This document shows, in pieces, positions 53,388 to 64,000 of a DNA stretch of 64,000 nucleotides (within the stretch, counting starts at the first letter, position 1; each line of letters opens with the position of its first letter). The notes under the pieces were generated by a model that worked only from the letters and a program-made list of their open reading frames with translations, was not told where the DNA came from and made no database searches. The DNA is from Notolepis coatsorum (Eukaryota; Chordata; Actinopteri; Aulopiformes; Paralepididae): the NCBI GenBank assembly GCA_963971535.1, contig OZ020589.1, positions 72,441,520-72,505,519 on the forward strand. The letters are read 5' to 3'. The position numbers and the translations under genes were made by a program.

Positions 53388-56300
53388 ATTAACTTGTATA
53401 ATATGTGACCTATGACAAGTTAACTAACTAGTGTGCACAGAATTAACTATCTATCTATAGCTAAGTACTTTCAATTTAGTTCAGTTATAGGGAGAGGAGG
53501 GCAAGAACAAGCCACTGGGGCATGGTATAAAAGCTACCGGTAAATAGTAAATAGTCATGAAGATGGAATTCTGTGTGACCACAATATTGTCTAGACACAC
53601 TAGTAGTTGAAGTTGACCTCAACTTCAGAACGCTTCTTAAAGGAATTCCAACAGGGAAGGATTACTTTCTGACGGGGAATGGACGCTTAATGAAACGGTC
53701 CCCACCTGAAGAGGACAGTTGAGAAGGGCAAGCCCAGCCCCTGGTATCTGTGAGTAAAGAATTTCGACTAGTACACTGGAATGTTAATGGGTGGACATCA
53801 TCAAACCGTGAACTTAGAACTGTACTGCTAAACTCCTTAAAGCCAGATTTTATTTCCTTGAATGAGACTCATCTTTCTACAGACTTGCTTGAGTTCAATG
53901 GCTTCACCTGGTTTGGCTATAATCGGGTTGCTCACAGAAGAGCGGTTAAAGCCTCTGGCGGCGTTGGTATCTGTGTAAAGAACACTATTTTTGATACATT
54001 CTCAGTTATTATTGTGGACAAAGCCTACGATGGAATTCTCGCTCTACGCTTTGAACACCGGGAGACAAAGTATTCTTTCATTATCATTTCTTGTTATTTG
54101 TCTCCGGAAACCTCACATTGGGGACGTAATGCAGACTTTTTTTTTAACCATTTACTGACGTTATTGTATACAGTTAATGCAGATGCTATTTATTTGTGTG
54201 GTGATTTAAATAGTCGCATTGCAGATCTGAAAGATTATGTGGAGGCAGATGACATCCCGCCTAGATCCGCTTTAGATCTGACTGTAAATAAACATGGACA
54301 ATCCTTCATTGAATTTTTAAAAGACTCAAAATGCTGTGTAGTAAATGGGAGATTAAACGCTGACAAAGATAATTTCACTTCAATTTCTATAAAGGGGAGA
54401 GCTGTTGTGGACTACATTGTAACTCCTCACGTTGACTTGAAATCATGCATTGAATTTAGTGTTTATACACCATCTGAACTTGTTGGCTCTGAAGGTGCAA
54501 ATCTTATTGATATCCATAGTAGATTACCTGATCATTCAGTACTATGCTTACACTTTCGGGCCGGTGACTCAGTTAATATCCAGAGCATGGTTGAACCCCC
54601 GCAGCAAATCAAACCATGTAATAGACACCTGCCAGCTAATTTTCTATCCTCTGAGATTTGCCAGGGGGTTTTACTAGATGTCATGGAGCTCTTGAATAAC
54701 GGTCCGAAAAACCAGGAGAATATTGATCTCGGTTACAATAACTTATGTAGTTTTCTGCATAAAGAAATTGGTCGACACTGTGCTACAAAGAAAGGCGGGT
54801 CGCCCAAAAAGTATTTTAAGACCAAACAACCTTATTGGAATAATGAATTAAATGGGCTATGGCTTAATTCAAGGGCAGCCGAAAAATCTTTTTTAAAATG
54901 CAAGGTACAGAGTGTGAGAAGAGACTTACTGAATGAATTTAAAGCTTGTCAAACTAAATTTGATAAGAAACTCAGATTTTTCAAACGCCGTTTCAAGAGA
55001 GGACAAGCTCTCCATATAGAACAACTACAAGTCAGTAATCCCCAGCAATTCTGGAAAGAAATAAATAAACTAGGACCCAAAAAAACCCAGACAGTCCCAA
55101 TGGAGATTGTATTGGATAATGGTGAATCATGTTTTGAAACTGAGCAGATTCTGAAAAAGTGGGAAACCGACTATAGTAGTCTGTATGCTTGTAGTAGTCA
55201 CCCTTTATTTGATGATGGTTTCCTAACAGAAATATGTAAGTTAAAATGTGAGGCCGAACTTGGGATGAGCAATAGCCCTACAGGTTGTGAATTATTAAAT
55301 AGTGACATTACGTTAGACGAGGTACAGAGTGTAGTGGACAGAGCGAAACTGAAGAAAGCTATGGGTATTGAGGAGTTGTCGAACGAGGTCCTTAAAACTC
55401 CCTATCTGCTGAATGTATTACACTGTTTATATCAAACTTGTTTTAACACAGGCACCATCCCCTCGATATGGAACAAGTCCATTATTAAGCCCATCCCCAA
55501 ATCTGCAAAAGCTGACCCTAGAGTCCCACTAAATTACAGAGGTATTAGTTTGATCAGTACAGTTTATAAATTATACTCAAGTGTTCTTAATAATAGATTA
55601 AATAAATACTTAGAATATAATGAAATGTTGGTGGATGAGCAGAATGGGTTTAGGGCTAAGAGAGCTTGTATTGATCATGTTTTTGTTTTATCATCGGTGG
55701 TGAGAGCCAGATTGGACGAGGGCAAGAATACATTTGTTTGTTTTGTTGACTTTAAAAAAGCCTTTGACTGGATTAATAGAGAGCTTTTGGACTATAAATT
55801 AATCTGTTCTGGTATTGATGGACTATTTTATAAGGCTATCAAAAGCCTGTATAAGGCCCCATCTGCCTGTCTGCAGCTGAATGATGTTAGGACCGGCTGG
55901 TTCCCCACCCCATTCGGTGTAAAACAGGGAGATGTGCTTTCTCCTACTTTATTCGCCCTTTATGTTAACGACCTGGCGCAAGAAATCAAGCAAGCCAATC
56001 TTGGTATTCCAATAGATAATATAATCCTAAGTATTTTATTGTACGCTGATGATATTGTTTTGTTTGCAGAAAATGAAGCAAATTTACAAAACATGTTGAA
56101 TATTATGAGTTCTTGGTGCATGAAATGGAGACTTGCGATTAACAGTGAAAAAACACAGATTATGCACTTTAGGAAAAAACACGAACAGCAGAGTAGTCAT
56201 AAGTTTCAATTTGGACCAACGCCCCTGATTTACACACATTCTTATAAATATCTTGGTTTCACCTTTAATGAGTACATGTGCTTCATAGAAGGAAGGAAAA

Positions 56301-57472
56301 TAATGTCTGAGTCAGCAGGAAGGGCGCTAGGGGGCGTGTTGAGTAAAATGAAAGTGTGCACTGACCTTGGGTTTTCAACATTTACACAATTATTTGATTC
56401 AATGGTGGGTTCTGTTTTGTTTTATGCTGCTGGAGTATGGGGTTTTGATGATGCACCTGAATGTAATGCGATCCAGAACCGGGCCATAAGATATTTTTTA
56501 GGAGTCCATAAATACACACCAAAAGGGGCTATAGAAGGGGACATGGGGTGGGATTCTTGCTTGGTCAAGCAAAAAGGTGAAATGGTGAGGTTATGGAACC
56601 GCCTGGTCCAGCTGCCAAATGGCAGGGTGACTAAAAAGATTTTTAATTGGGACAGAGCACACGGTCATCCCTGGTCAAGAGAGATGTCTATGATCTTTTC
56701 TTCTACTGACTTGAGTATGATTTTTATGAACAATTTGCAGTGTAAGGTTCACATAATTAAAACAAAATTATCAACAATCCATCAGGATAAGTGGAAGGTG
56801 GAGATTTTGAAAAAACCTAAACTTAGAAAATATATTGCAATTAAAAATGAGTATTTTACTGAACCTTATGTAATGTTAAACTTAAAGAGAAGACGGAGGT
56901 CTCTGTGTGCCCAGTTGAGGTCTGGCACCCTGCCATTGGCTGTGGAAGTGGGTAGATTCCAGGGTAAACCTGAGGAGGAGCGGTTGTGTGTTCTGTGTGA
57001 TCTGGGAGTGGTGGAGGATGAATATCATTTTGTTTTTTATTGCCCTTTGTACACTACTTTGAGGAGAGCTTTATTTGCAAAAATTCAAATTATAAACCCA
57101 GATTTGTTTTGGCAGTCTGAGAGCTGTATGTTGAGTTGTTTTTTTGTGGAGGACATCTTTGGTTTTGCAGGATTTTTGGAGAAGGCATGGCACCTGAGAC
57201 AAAACACACTGTATCCTATATAATTGTATTTGAATTCACCTTGTTTTTCTGTTTATTTACATTGAGTACAGCTTGTGTTATATTACGTTTTATTGTATTT
57301 TCTTGTATTTTCTTTTTTTATGGCCATCTTGGTCTGTGACATTTGTTAAGTAATGGGTAAAGTATATTGTTATATACTTATTGTTATGTGTCTTGTAAGC
57401 CCATATGGGCTGGGCATACTTCTGTATGTAAGACACGAAAATAAAAATATCAAATCAAATCAAAAAAAGTAG
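53388..57472 (+). mobile_element. Near-complete APE-type non-LTR retrotransposon
   Basis: About 360 bp of 5' leader with GGTATAAAAGC at 53525-53535, one long ORF (53750-57223), 220 bp of AT-rich 3' UTR and a (ATCAA)n/A tail near 57445-57472. The ORF has no stops or frameshifts, so this copy is young. The 5' boundary is uncertain and no TSD was identified; the right edge meets a hAT-like end at 57474. Confidence 0.9.
53750..57223 (+). CDS. LINE endonuclease/reverse transcriptase
   Basis: 1157 residues. N-terminal APE endonuclease (about 5-270): LVHWNVNGW, SLNETHLS, CGDLNSRI, VVDYIVTPHVD, LPDHSVLCLHF, with all catalytic blocks present. RT: AMGIEELSNEVLK, NYRGISLISTVYKLYSSVL, FVDFKKAFDWINRELLDYK, GVKQGDVLSPTLFALYVND, YADD at 765-768. 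The C-terminal zinc-binding motif starts at C1080 (CVLCDLGVVEDEYHFVFYC). The listed start is GTG (53750); an in-frame stop lies at 53720 and the next ATG is about 280 codons inside, past the endonuclease, so initiation is non-AUG or the frame is entered from an ORF lost by truncation. I and CR1 groups are both possible; I cannot fix the clade. Confidence 0.95.
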   Translation: MSKEFRLVHWNVNGWTSSNRELRTVLLNSLKPDFISLNETHLSTDLLEFNGFTWFGYNRVAHRRAVKASGGVGICVKNTIFDTFSVIIVDKAYDGILALRFEHRETKYSFIIISCYLSPETSHWGRNADFFFNHLLTLLYTVNADAIYLCGDLNSRIADLKDYVEADDIPPRSALDLTVNKHGQSFIEFLKDSKCCVVNGRLNADKDNFTSISIKGRAVVDYIVTPHVDLKSCIEFSVYTPSELVGSEGANLIDIHSRLPDHSVLCLHFRAGDSVNIQSMVEPPQQIKPCNRHLPANFLSSEICQGVLLDVMELLNNGPKNQENIDLGYNNLCSFLHKEIGRHCATKKGGSPKKYFKTKQPYWNNELNGLWLNSRAAEKSFLKCKVQSVRRDLLNEFKACQTKFDKKLRFFKRRFKRGQALHIEQLQVSNPQQFWKEINKLGPKKTQTVPMEIVLDNGESCFETEQILKKWETDYSSLYACSSHPLFDDGFLTEICKLKCEAELGMSNSPTGCELLNSDITLDEVQSVVDRAKLKKAMGIEELSNEVLKTPYLLNVLHCLYQTCFNTGTIPSIWNKSIIKPIPKSAKADPRVPLNYRGISLISTVYKLYSSVLNNRLNKYLEYNEMLVDEQNGFRAKRACIDHVFVLSSVVRARLDEGKNTFVCFVDFKKAFDWINRELLDYKLICSGIDGLFYKAIKSLYKAPSACLQLNDVRTGWFPTPFGVKQGDVLSPTLFALYVNDLAQEIKQANLGIPIDNIILSILLYADDIVLFAENEANLQNMLNIMSSWCMKWRLAINSEKTQIMHFRKKHEQQSSHKFQFGPTPLIYTHSYKYLGFTFNEYMCFIEGRKIMSESAGRALGGVLSKMKVCTDLGFSTFTQLFDSMVGSVLFYAAGVWGFDDAPECNAIQNRAIRYFLGVHKYTPKGAIEGDMGWDSCLVKQKGEMVRLWNRLVQLPNGRVTKKIFNWDRAHGHPWSREMSMIFSSTDLSMIFMNNLQCKVHIIKTKLSTIHQDKWKVEILKKPKLRKYIAIKNEYFTEPYVMLNLKRRRRSLCAQLRSGTLPLAVEVGRFQGKPEEERLCVLCDLGVVEDEYHFVFYCPLYTTLRRALFAKIQIINPDLFWQSESCMLSCFFVEDIFGFAGFLEKAWHLRQNTLYPI

Positions 57473-58624
57473 GGGTGGAACGGTATGCATTCGAACCGTG
57501 CACCGTTCGGCACGACCTCCACGGTTCGGCGCGTGTGGGTATTGTTCGGTTCAGGGGATGCAAAAAAAAAGTTGTCTTCATTTGGCACGGAGAGGTGAAG
57601 CGCCGGCTGCAGCAGCACGTGCTGTCAGTTTGTAGAAAGTGCGTGGAAATGGCAAGCGCAATATAAATCAATCTTCATTACGACATTAAAACATTTGGCA
57701 TTAACATTACATAGGCCTACAACTTGCCATAACATTAGAACGGTTTGTGACGCTACAAGTACAACACACGTTGGTAGCCCGCCAGCTCCAATACAGCCAG
57801 TGAAATCATTATCAGATATCAATGAAATGTTACCGTAGCTAGCAGAGGATAAAATGGAAGTCTGAGGCGGGGTGTCGAAAGACAATGACATTTATTCAAC
57901 ATCCAAGAAGGCTAACATTGTGTTTACTAACTCCAACCGGGACTATTGCCACTTTCACACTGCATGGTATCAACTCGATTCGACTCCACTCAACTTCCAC
58001 TGTAGAGTCGAGAACGAAGGTACTAGGGGTGGGAATCACCAGTTTCATCACGATACGATATCGATTCTTTGGACAACGATACGATATTTTCCGATATCAC
58101 AAAGTCTGCCACGATACAATACGATTTGATTCAGGTGCCTGCGATCGATATGAGACGATATTATATGCCCATTTAACACAATCAGTAACATTTAAATCAA
58201 CAACTAAAAAAGGCAATGGAAATATCATTTGACATTTTTATTTTTGATCTCTTCCAGACATTTAAATGAAAAACAATCTATTGTTTTTAATAAAAATAGA
58301 CCTCCTGTTTTTGGTTCGTTTTTCTTTTTTTTTCTTTTCGATATGAACACATTGGCAACCGCTGGGACCCGTCTAATATAGTGGTTGAGGACCAGCTTTT
58401 GTAAACAGACCTGTGTCTTTTTGTAGAGCTAAATCTATACTTTATAGTATTGCTATCTGTCCATTCTCATTGTCAATTGAGTTCATAAACCGTCCCTTCA
58501 AAATGGCTTAAAGAAAAAGAAAATGCATCAATAGGTTGTCATTTTATAGCGCCGTGAATATAAGCATTATAGCGGATTTTGTCTCATATATTTTCTGGGA
58601 GGCTAGATAAATGGCTAATAGCTG

Positions 58625-60117
58625 CACGATTTTGGGAAATAATCTAATTGCAATTTTTCTGACAGATATTGCGATTGCGATTAAATTTGTGATTATAATT
58701 TTTTTTAAGCAGCCCCACAGAGCAGGGCTGTACGCTGAAATTTAGGGGCAAAGAATATATTTTAGGGGCAAATTTTTAAATAACTATTTTACCATTATAG
58801 TAGGGCTGGGCGATATGGCCTCTAAATGATATCGCGATATTTTGACATTTCCTCTAAAGCACTTAAAAATGCTTGATTTAACCCTTTGTTGCATACAGTC
58901 ACGCCAATATGATGATTATAATAAGTCCCTGCAACATATGTTTGCATTATTAAACCATGAAGATGCTTTAAAAAATAATTTAATGAAAATGTACTAAGAG
59001 TAGTCTACTGACACACTAATAAAAAAAATTATTTACATCTAAGACAATTTATATAAAAACTCTTGGGTGCCTTTTACACAGTACTGTGTTTTCTATCCAC
59101 TTTAGCCAAACACACACACACATATATATATACACACACACTACTGTGATAATAATCACACAGACTTAATGATTTTAGAATATTTCAGATAATGAAATAA
59201 AATGTTTATATCATCAACTATCCAGTTAGTATTTATACTGTGCGTAACATTTGGCTACTTTAAATCATTGAATGTAGAGAGGGGGGGCGAGTTTTGGGGG
59301 TTTTGTTCTAGGTTCGCTTTTTGATCGTCTAAGCTGCCGTCGGTGATGACGTCACACTCGAATGTAAACAGGAAGAGATGGAGATGCCTGGAGACACACG
59401 GAGATGGAAATTGAATGATATACAGAAATGAATAACCAATAAATATGAAGTTATGTTTAAACTTCTGTTGTCAAGCGTTGTAAATATAACCCACCCCCTT
59501 TCCTCACGAATGGAACTAGTCTTGTGGAGTCCGCTTTGACCGTTTTCCAGGGTTAGCAGAGATCGCTAGTTAGCTTAGCATAATCCTAATGGATACCTTG
59601 GTTAGCAGCTACCGTTAGCTCATTGCTCGTGTCAATTAAATTCCATGTTATTAAAGGTCCGCGCTGGTCTGTCTAATGAAATTACAACCGCAACATTATA
59701 TTGCACTGTACAGCCCTGGTTGTAGGCTAATGTTTTACTACAATTTGTATGGATTAATTTAGGAGTGAAATGCGAATGAAGGGTTGAAATCACCACTCGC
59801 AAGCTTGCCCCCAGATATTATTTTAAACTCGCACGGACCAAATTAGGGGGCAATTTGCGATCATATCATCGCAATGTACAGCCCTGCAGAGGTTTATTGT
59901 AAAATGCGGCTTGCATCTGGCCTACGCGATGGGTCTTTTCAGGACACAGTCTGAAAATGTTTCTTTTTACCTGGGAATCGATACCGGTACCCAACGGTAC
60001 CTTTTTTTCTGTACTTTACTCCCACCCTGAAGTCTAAACTTCACAACACACAATCTAAAACCCCTTACCTCCCTCTCCCAAACCGATATTGTATCTCAAT
60101 GGGACTTCCTGGTTAAA

Positions 60118-60193
<76 letters not shown>

Positions 60194-60274
60194 CGATTAT
60201 CTTTTTTTGCGATTTTATAATTGCATCATTCCAAATCGCGATTTCGATTAAAAAACGATTAATAGTGCAGCCCT
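58625..60274. mobile_element. hAT-like element missing its left 7 bp
   Basis: Right end GTGCAGCCCT; left begins directly at CACGATTTTGGG, lacking AGGGCTG. TSD AATAGCTG is intact on both sides (58617-58624, 60275-60282). Contains the composite 58723-59886 and a (TA)n run at about 60136-60191. Confidence 0.8.
58723..59886. mobile_element. hAT-like composite element, uninterrupted copy
   Basis: Ends CAGGGCTGTACGCTG and CAATGTACAGCCCTG. Same family as 7797-13467 without the gypsy insertion. An inner element runs 58801-59717 (TAGGGCTGGGCGATATGG to CACTGTACAGCCCTG). The flanks share only CAGAG, so the TSD is imperfect. CRE-like TGACGTCA near 59346. Confidence 0.85.
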
Positions 60275-60282
60275 AATAGCTG

Positions 60283-61254
60283 CTAACATTATATCCAACA
60301 TTATAGATGCTAAAGAAATAACTCAAACTGCATGTCATCGGGACTGTCCCAAAGCCAGGGGGGGGGGGGGGGGGCGTCGTTTATTATTATTGATTACCTG
60401 TTATGTACTAGAGGCCTGGTCACTCCTGTGTCACCAGGGCAGGCAGGTGAGGGCTGCCAATTAGCCAATTAGTGCTGATTGGTTACCTGCTGGGGAGCTT
60501 CAAAGGCAGACCCAGAAACACACATGCACTGTCTGTGCCTAGTGAAAGAGCTGTCAGGTTCTTACAGTCCTTGTCCGTTGGGTTACCAGTACATTAGTTT
60601 ATAGTTATATTAGTAGTTCCTTGTTTTAGTAGCATTTTTTAGTTAGAGCACAGGGTTTTGGTGGTGATTACACATAGGTTGCGTACCCATGAGCCAGGGT
60701 CGTAACATTACCAATAACAGTGTTCGTGTAACTAGCCACATACGCTGCTCGGCTGGTTGCGTATCGTAGCAAACTCTGATCCGGCTGTAATTTATGTGAA
60801 AAAGATCTTACCATGAGCCGGTGGGATACCCCTGAGCATTTCCCCGTTATCGATCGGCATCTGGTAGATCGATATGTCCATTGGCTGATGATAAATCCCC
60901 TTATTCCATGGTGAAATCTGCGATTCGAAACGTAATCCTCGGTACAGGATGCTGATTCAGAATCCGGGTACTAAAAATCTCCATTGAAAGGGGGGGGGGG
61001 GGGGGGAAAGTCATCCGTTCGCCCACAGGGCACATTGCAGTAGCGCGATGGCGCCCCTAAGAGGATCTGGCCGGTATTGCATCTTCTCGAATTCACAGAC
61101 TAGGGAATATATGCAGTGCCGCTCCGCGACCTTGACCCCGTTATTAAAATGGAATAAAAGCAATAACAACTTGCCACGGCTTTATACGTGATTCTGTCCA
61201 CAACGCATGGATTCGAAACCCGTATAAACTCGTGGTCGGGCGGCAAAGTGTTAA
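60283..61254. other. Unassigned segment with G tracts and a solo piggyBac-like end
   Basis: G homopolymers at about 60359-60374 and 60988-61006. Near 61242-61254 GGCGGCAAAGTGTTAA is a piggyBac-like terminus with TTAA at 61251-61254, but I find no left partner. No coding frame. Confidence 0.45.
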
Positions 61255-61806
61255 TATCCTATCACAGCGCTGTATTTTGGCTGGAAAAGGCATATTGGGA
61301 GTCAGAAGGTGCAGTACCGGCCAGATCCTGTTAGTGGGGCTATCTCGAGAATGCAGTAACCGCCACCTCCTTCCCAGTCCCTAGTGGACCTCTGCTTCTA
61401 TCGCTCTATCAGCTTAGCTTAGTTAGCTCACGCTAACGCAACGTTAATTTCGGTATTTAACGCAACGTGGGCATAAAGGAATGGCGAGGATGGAAAGCAT
61501 GTTAGATGCATTTGACCCCTTGTGGGGGAAAAAACAACAGGCACTTATTTCGGGCAAAATAGGCGGACTCTGAAGCAATGCTGTCTAACGTCTACACACG
61601 CTGAGCTGCGCTGAGCTACTGTTGTTGCAGCCGGGCGGATATGCTCACGAGGGGATTTTCGAAATAAGAGTATCGCAATATGAATCGATCTTTTTACATT
61701 GCATCGATCCTATTTGATAATTGATAATAGATCGATATATCGATCTGGATCGATGCATCGTCCCACCCCTAGAAGGTACCACACGCAAAATGGTCCGTGC
61801 GGACAC

Positions 61807-62842
61807 CAGCGTTTCCGTTAGCCGGTAATTACCGGTATTTGACCGGCAAAATCTGTTGAAGTCCGACATATTTAATCTCTCCGGTCATAATGTCCGGTGA
61901 AAATAATTCCCTCTAAGCACAATTAGATTATTTGAATTGTATTAAAATAGACTAAAATTAAATAGCCTATGCGATGAACGAAACAATCATTACATTTGTT
62001 TCATCGTTGCTTCACCAAGCAGCCGGTCTAATAATGACACCGCTGTGTCAGCGCGAGCTTGCTGCTCCTAGATTTGTGAGAAGCATCCATCTGCAGGCTG
62101 TCAGAATGCAGTACTCCAATCCAGCCATTTTGAATTCAGCTGTTGGGTGGGGGGCGCTGCTGAGCCCAGACCGGACCGGACCTAAAAACACCGCTGCTCT
62201 GTCGGTCTGCAGCTCCATGCTTGACGTAAATCTAACAACAGCCAGCTCGCGCTGACACAGCGGTGTCATTATTAGACCGACTGCTTGGTGAAGCAACGAT
62301 GAAACAAATGTAATGATTGTTTCGTTCATCGCATAGGCTATTTAATTTTAGTCTATTTTAATACAATTCAAATAATCAAATTGTGCTTAGAGGGAATTCT
62401 TTTCACTGGATATTATGACCAGCACCAAGTCGTTGGGAGGTGGAGTCATAACGCAAACCCACGATAATGTTGCCGTCTCTCTCTGCCAAATTTCTCAGTT
62501 CTTCGCTTGATATAATTAATACAAATGTCCAATATAACGGAATTCGTTAGCTCATAAAAATGTGATTATAACAGACTGCTGTTTAATGTCGGGCAGACTG
62601 CCCACCGACACCTCAAGTCGGCAGCAGCACGAAGTCTCGAGGGACTTATTTTATTTGGAATATATTAATGACTGTATACGCAAAAGTAGCCTAGTTTTAA
62701 GTTAAAATATTATAAATTCCTTGATGATGTCATTCTTTATATAGGCCTATCAATTGTTTTTAAGCTCAATAAACTCTGACCGGAATTTATCCCATTTATC
62801 CCACAATCAGACCTGCAAAAAAAAATTCTAACGGAAACCCTG
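61807..62842. mobile_element. hAT-like fold-back element (CAGCGTTTCCGTTAG)
   Basis: Ends CAGCGTTTCCGTTAG and CTAACGGAAACCCTG, exact 8-bp TSD GCGGACAC (61799-61806, 62843-62850). Arms of about 177 bp (61883-62058, 62244-62420) are inverted copies, so both strands show nearly the same 93-codon frame beginning MNETIITFVSSLLHQA. That frame is a by-product of the symmetry, not evidence of a gene. Confidence 0.94.
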
Positions 62843-63210
62843 GCGGACACCCAACCCATAGACCGCTCAGTGTGTGAATTATGTTAATCCACCACCGTTT
62901 CACAATTACTGTGTTGCACAACTTGCACTCAATATTTAAATAATGTTAGTCTAAATAAATGTAGACAATGTACGTATTTTAAAAATAGAATGAACAGAGT
63001 AGTGTTGTTTTGAAACAGTAGGCCTAGTAGTGTGTGTGTGTTAGTTTGATTTATGCTGCATTTGATATTGAATCTTGGCCTAATTTGTTTTGTTTATTTA
63101 TTTTAAATAACACAGTGACACTTTTCCTTTTGATGAGAAATCCAGCCATATTCCTTTCATTGTATTTAAAATACTGCACTTTAATTTTAAGCGGAAAACT
63201 AATCTTTCCA

Positions 63211-64000
63211 TTAACACTTTCAGTGCCGGCCATTAATGTTGATTAATGTCCTTGAGTGCCACCATCCACGTTAAAAACGCATAGGGCATAACAAAAAATA
63301 TTGTTTGTTTCCTGTTGGTTGTCAGTTAAGGCCATGGGTAGGTAGTAGTGTTGTCAAAAATATCGAAGTATCGATACATATCGATACTGAATATTTAAAA
63401 TGGCTTCGATACTCATTTCCCGAAGTACCGATACTTTTTGCAGTATCGGTACCAGCTGGCTTGCTCCCGCAAGTTGTTGACAGACGCGCTGCCAGAGCCT
63501 TGCCCTTCCGCCTCCTCCTCCTCCTCGCTCAGAGCAACAGACACAAGCTGCTGCAGCCTCCTCCCCCTCACAGCCGGGCAGCGCAGCCCTGTCTTCAGTT
63601 TGTAAACAACGCTATTATTAGCTAACGTTAGCTGTCGTTCCTCCGTTAGCTTAATGCTAGCTAGCTGGCCACCTATTACTTCATGGAAACGGAGTAACGT
63701 CAAGCCGAGCCCACTACACCAGTACACGCATGAACTCGACACAACTACCCCGTTTCCAACGTTAGGTCCGGAAAATAGAAAGATTCCCTCATAAACGGCA
63801 TTTATTGGAATATTCTCGAATACACTAGACACGTTGTCATTGTCTGCCTATTTATGAATCGTTTTCAAATAAACGCTAGATTATCGATAGTATATGTGTA
63901 CTTATGCACGCTACAGAAGCGAGCTGAGAAATCGATTCTCTCATTTCCTCAACATCACACACACACACACACACACACAAACGGGACACGCTGTTATCTC
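63211..64000. mobile_element. piggyBac-like MITE, left part, running off the window
   Basis: TTAACACTTTCAGTGCCGG with TTAA at 63211-63214; later sequence (TGAATCGTTTTCAAATAAAC at about 63857) matches 20980-21000. A hAT-like left end TAGTGTTGTCAAAAATATCG at 63346 lies inside, without a visible partner. The window ends with a CA microsatellite at 63956-63979. Confidence 0.8.

Larger units (their letters stand above)
58024..61771. mobile_element. hAT-like element (TAGGGGTGGGAATCA) with nested elements
   Basis: Ends TAGGGGTGGGAATCACCAG and CGTCCCACCCCTA, exact 8-bp TSD GAAGGTAC (58016-58023, 61772-61779). Same family as 41788-42578 (791 bp when unfilled). Nested: 58625-60274. Confidence 0.94.
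57474..63210. mobile_element. hAT-like element (TAGGGGTGGAACGG) expanded by insertions
   Basis: Left end TAGGGGTGGAACGGTATGC at 57474, matching 31379. Own DNA: 57474-58023, 61780-61806, 62851-63210. The last parts equal 46389-46913 reversed. The opposite terminus is beyond the piggyBac-like insertion at 63211 or outside the window. Confidence 0.65.

Noticed and set aside
61974..62329. Paired 93-codon frames on both strands beginning MNETIITF
   Set aside because: They are the two arms of the inverted repeat in the element 61807-62842, not a gene.
63413..63832. 139-codon minus frame with a Glu-rich segment
   Set aside because: It crosses a hAT-like end and simple GAG repeats, with no recognisable domain.

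Overview
The window looks like a transposon graveyard from a teleost fish nuclear genome. I recognise no host protein-coding gene, rRNA, CRISPR array or bacterial operon. The teleost call rests on the mix of repeats: many short hAT-like elements with 8-bp target-site duplications (TSDs), TTAA-flanked piggyBac-like elements, L1/Tx1-type, L2-type and Rex1/CR1-like LINEs, tRNA-derived SINEs, a Ty3/gypsy element and a BEL/Pao LTR, in AT-rich DNA full of microsatellites. Family names come from motif recognition only; no database was searched.

Layout. 1-3.4 kb: low-information DNA with a 17-bp minisatellite and two small hAT-like elements. 3.5-16.85 kb: one L1/Tx1-type LINE broken into four pieces by a piggyBac-like element, by a hAT-like element carrying a young Ty3/gypsy retrotransposon (gag and pol intact, minus strand), and by a second piggyBac-like element; its first piece is inverted. 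16.85-24 kb: nested hAT-like and piggyBac-like elements, then about 2.2 kb with nothing recognisable. 24-29.9 kb: SINE, Rex1-like LINE fragment, BEL/Pao LTR plus gag start, and a 2.7-kb L2 LINE. 30-48.4 kb: a stack of insertions; an 11-kb hAT-like interval (32108-43127) holds a second L1/Tx1 LINE, a Rex1-like LINE and at least six smaller elements. 48.9-53.4 kb: another nest of hAT-like elements. 53.4-57.5 kb: a nearly complete APE-type LINE with an uninterrupted 1157-residue endonuclease/reverse transcriptase. 57.5-64 kb: a third nest, running off the window.

How the parts relate. Most boundaries are fixed by a matching TSD (8 bp for hAT-like, TTAA for piggyBac-like, a few bases for LINEs), so insertion order can be read. 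Removing inserts brings broken LINE reading frames back together in phase at several junctions, which independently confirms the boundaries. The elements that could still be coding are the gypsy gag-pol (9144-13069) and the 1157-residue LINE ORF (53750-57223); L2 is split by one frameshift. The most unusual signals are internal modules shared by hAT-like elements with different ends, an inversion inside the first LINE, fold-back elements with arms over 100 bp, and a textbook -1 frameshift site between gag and pol.
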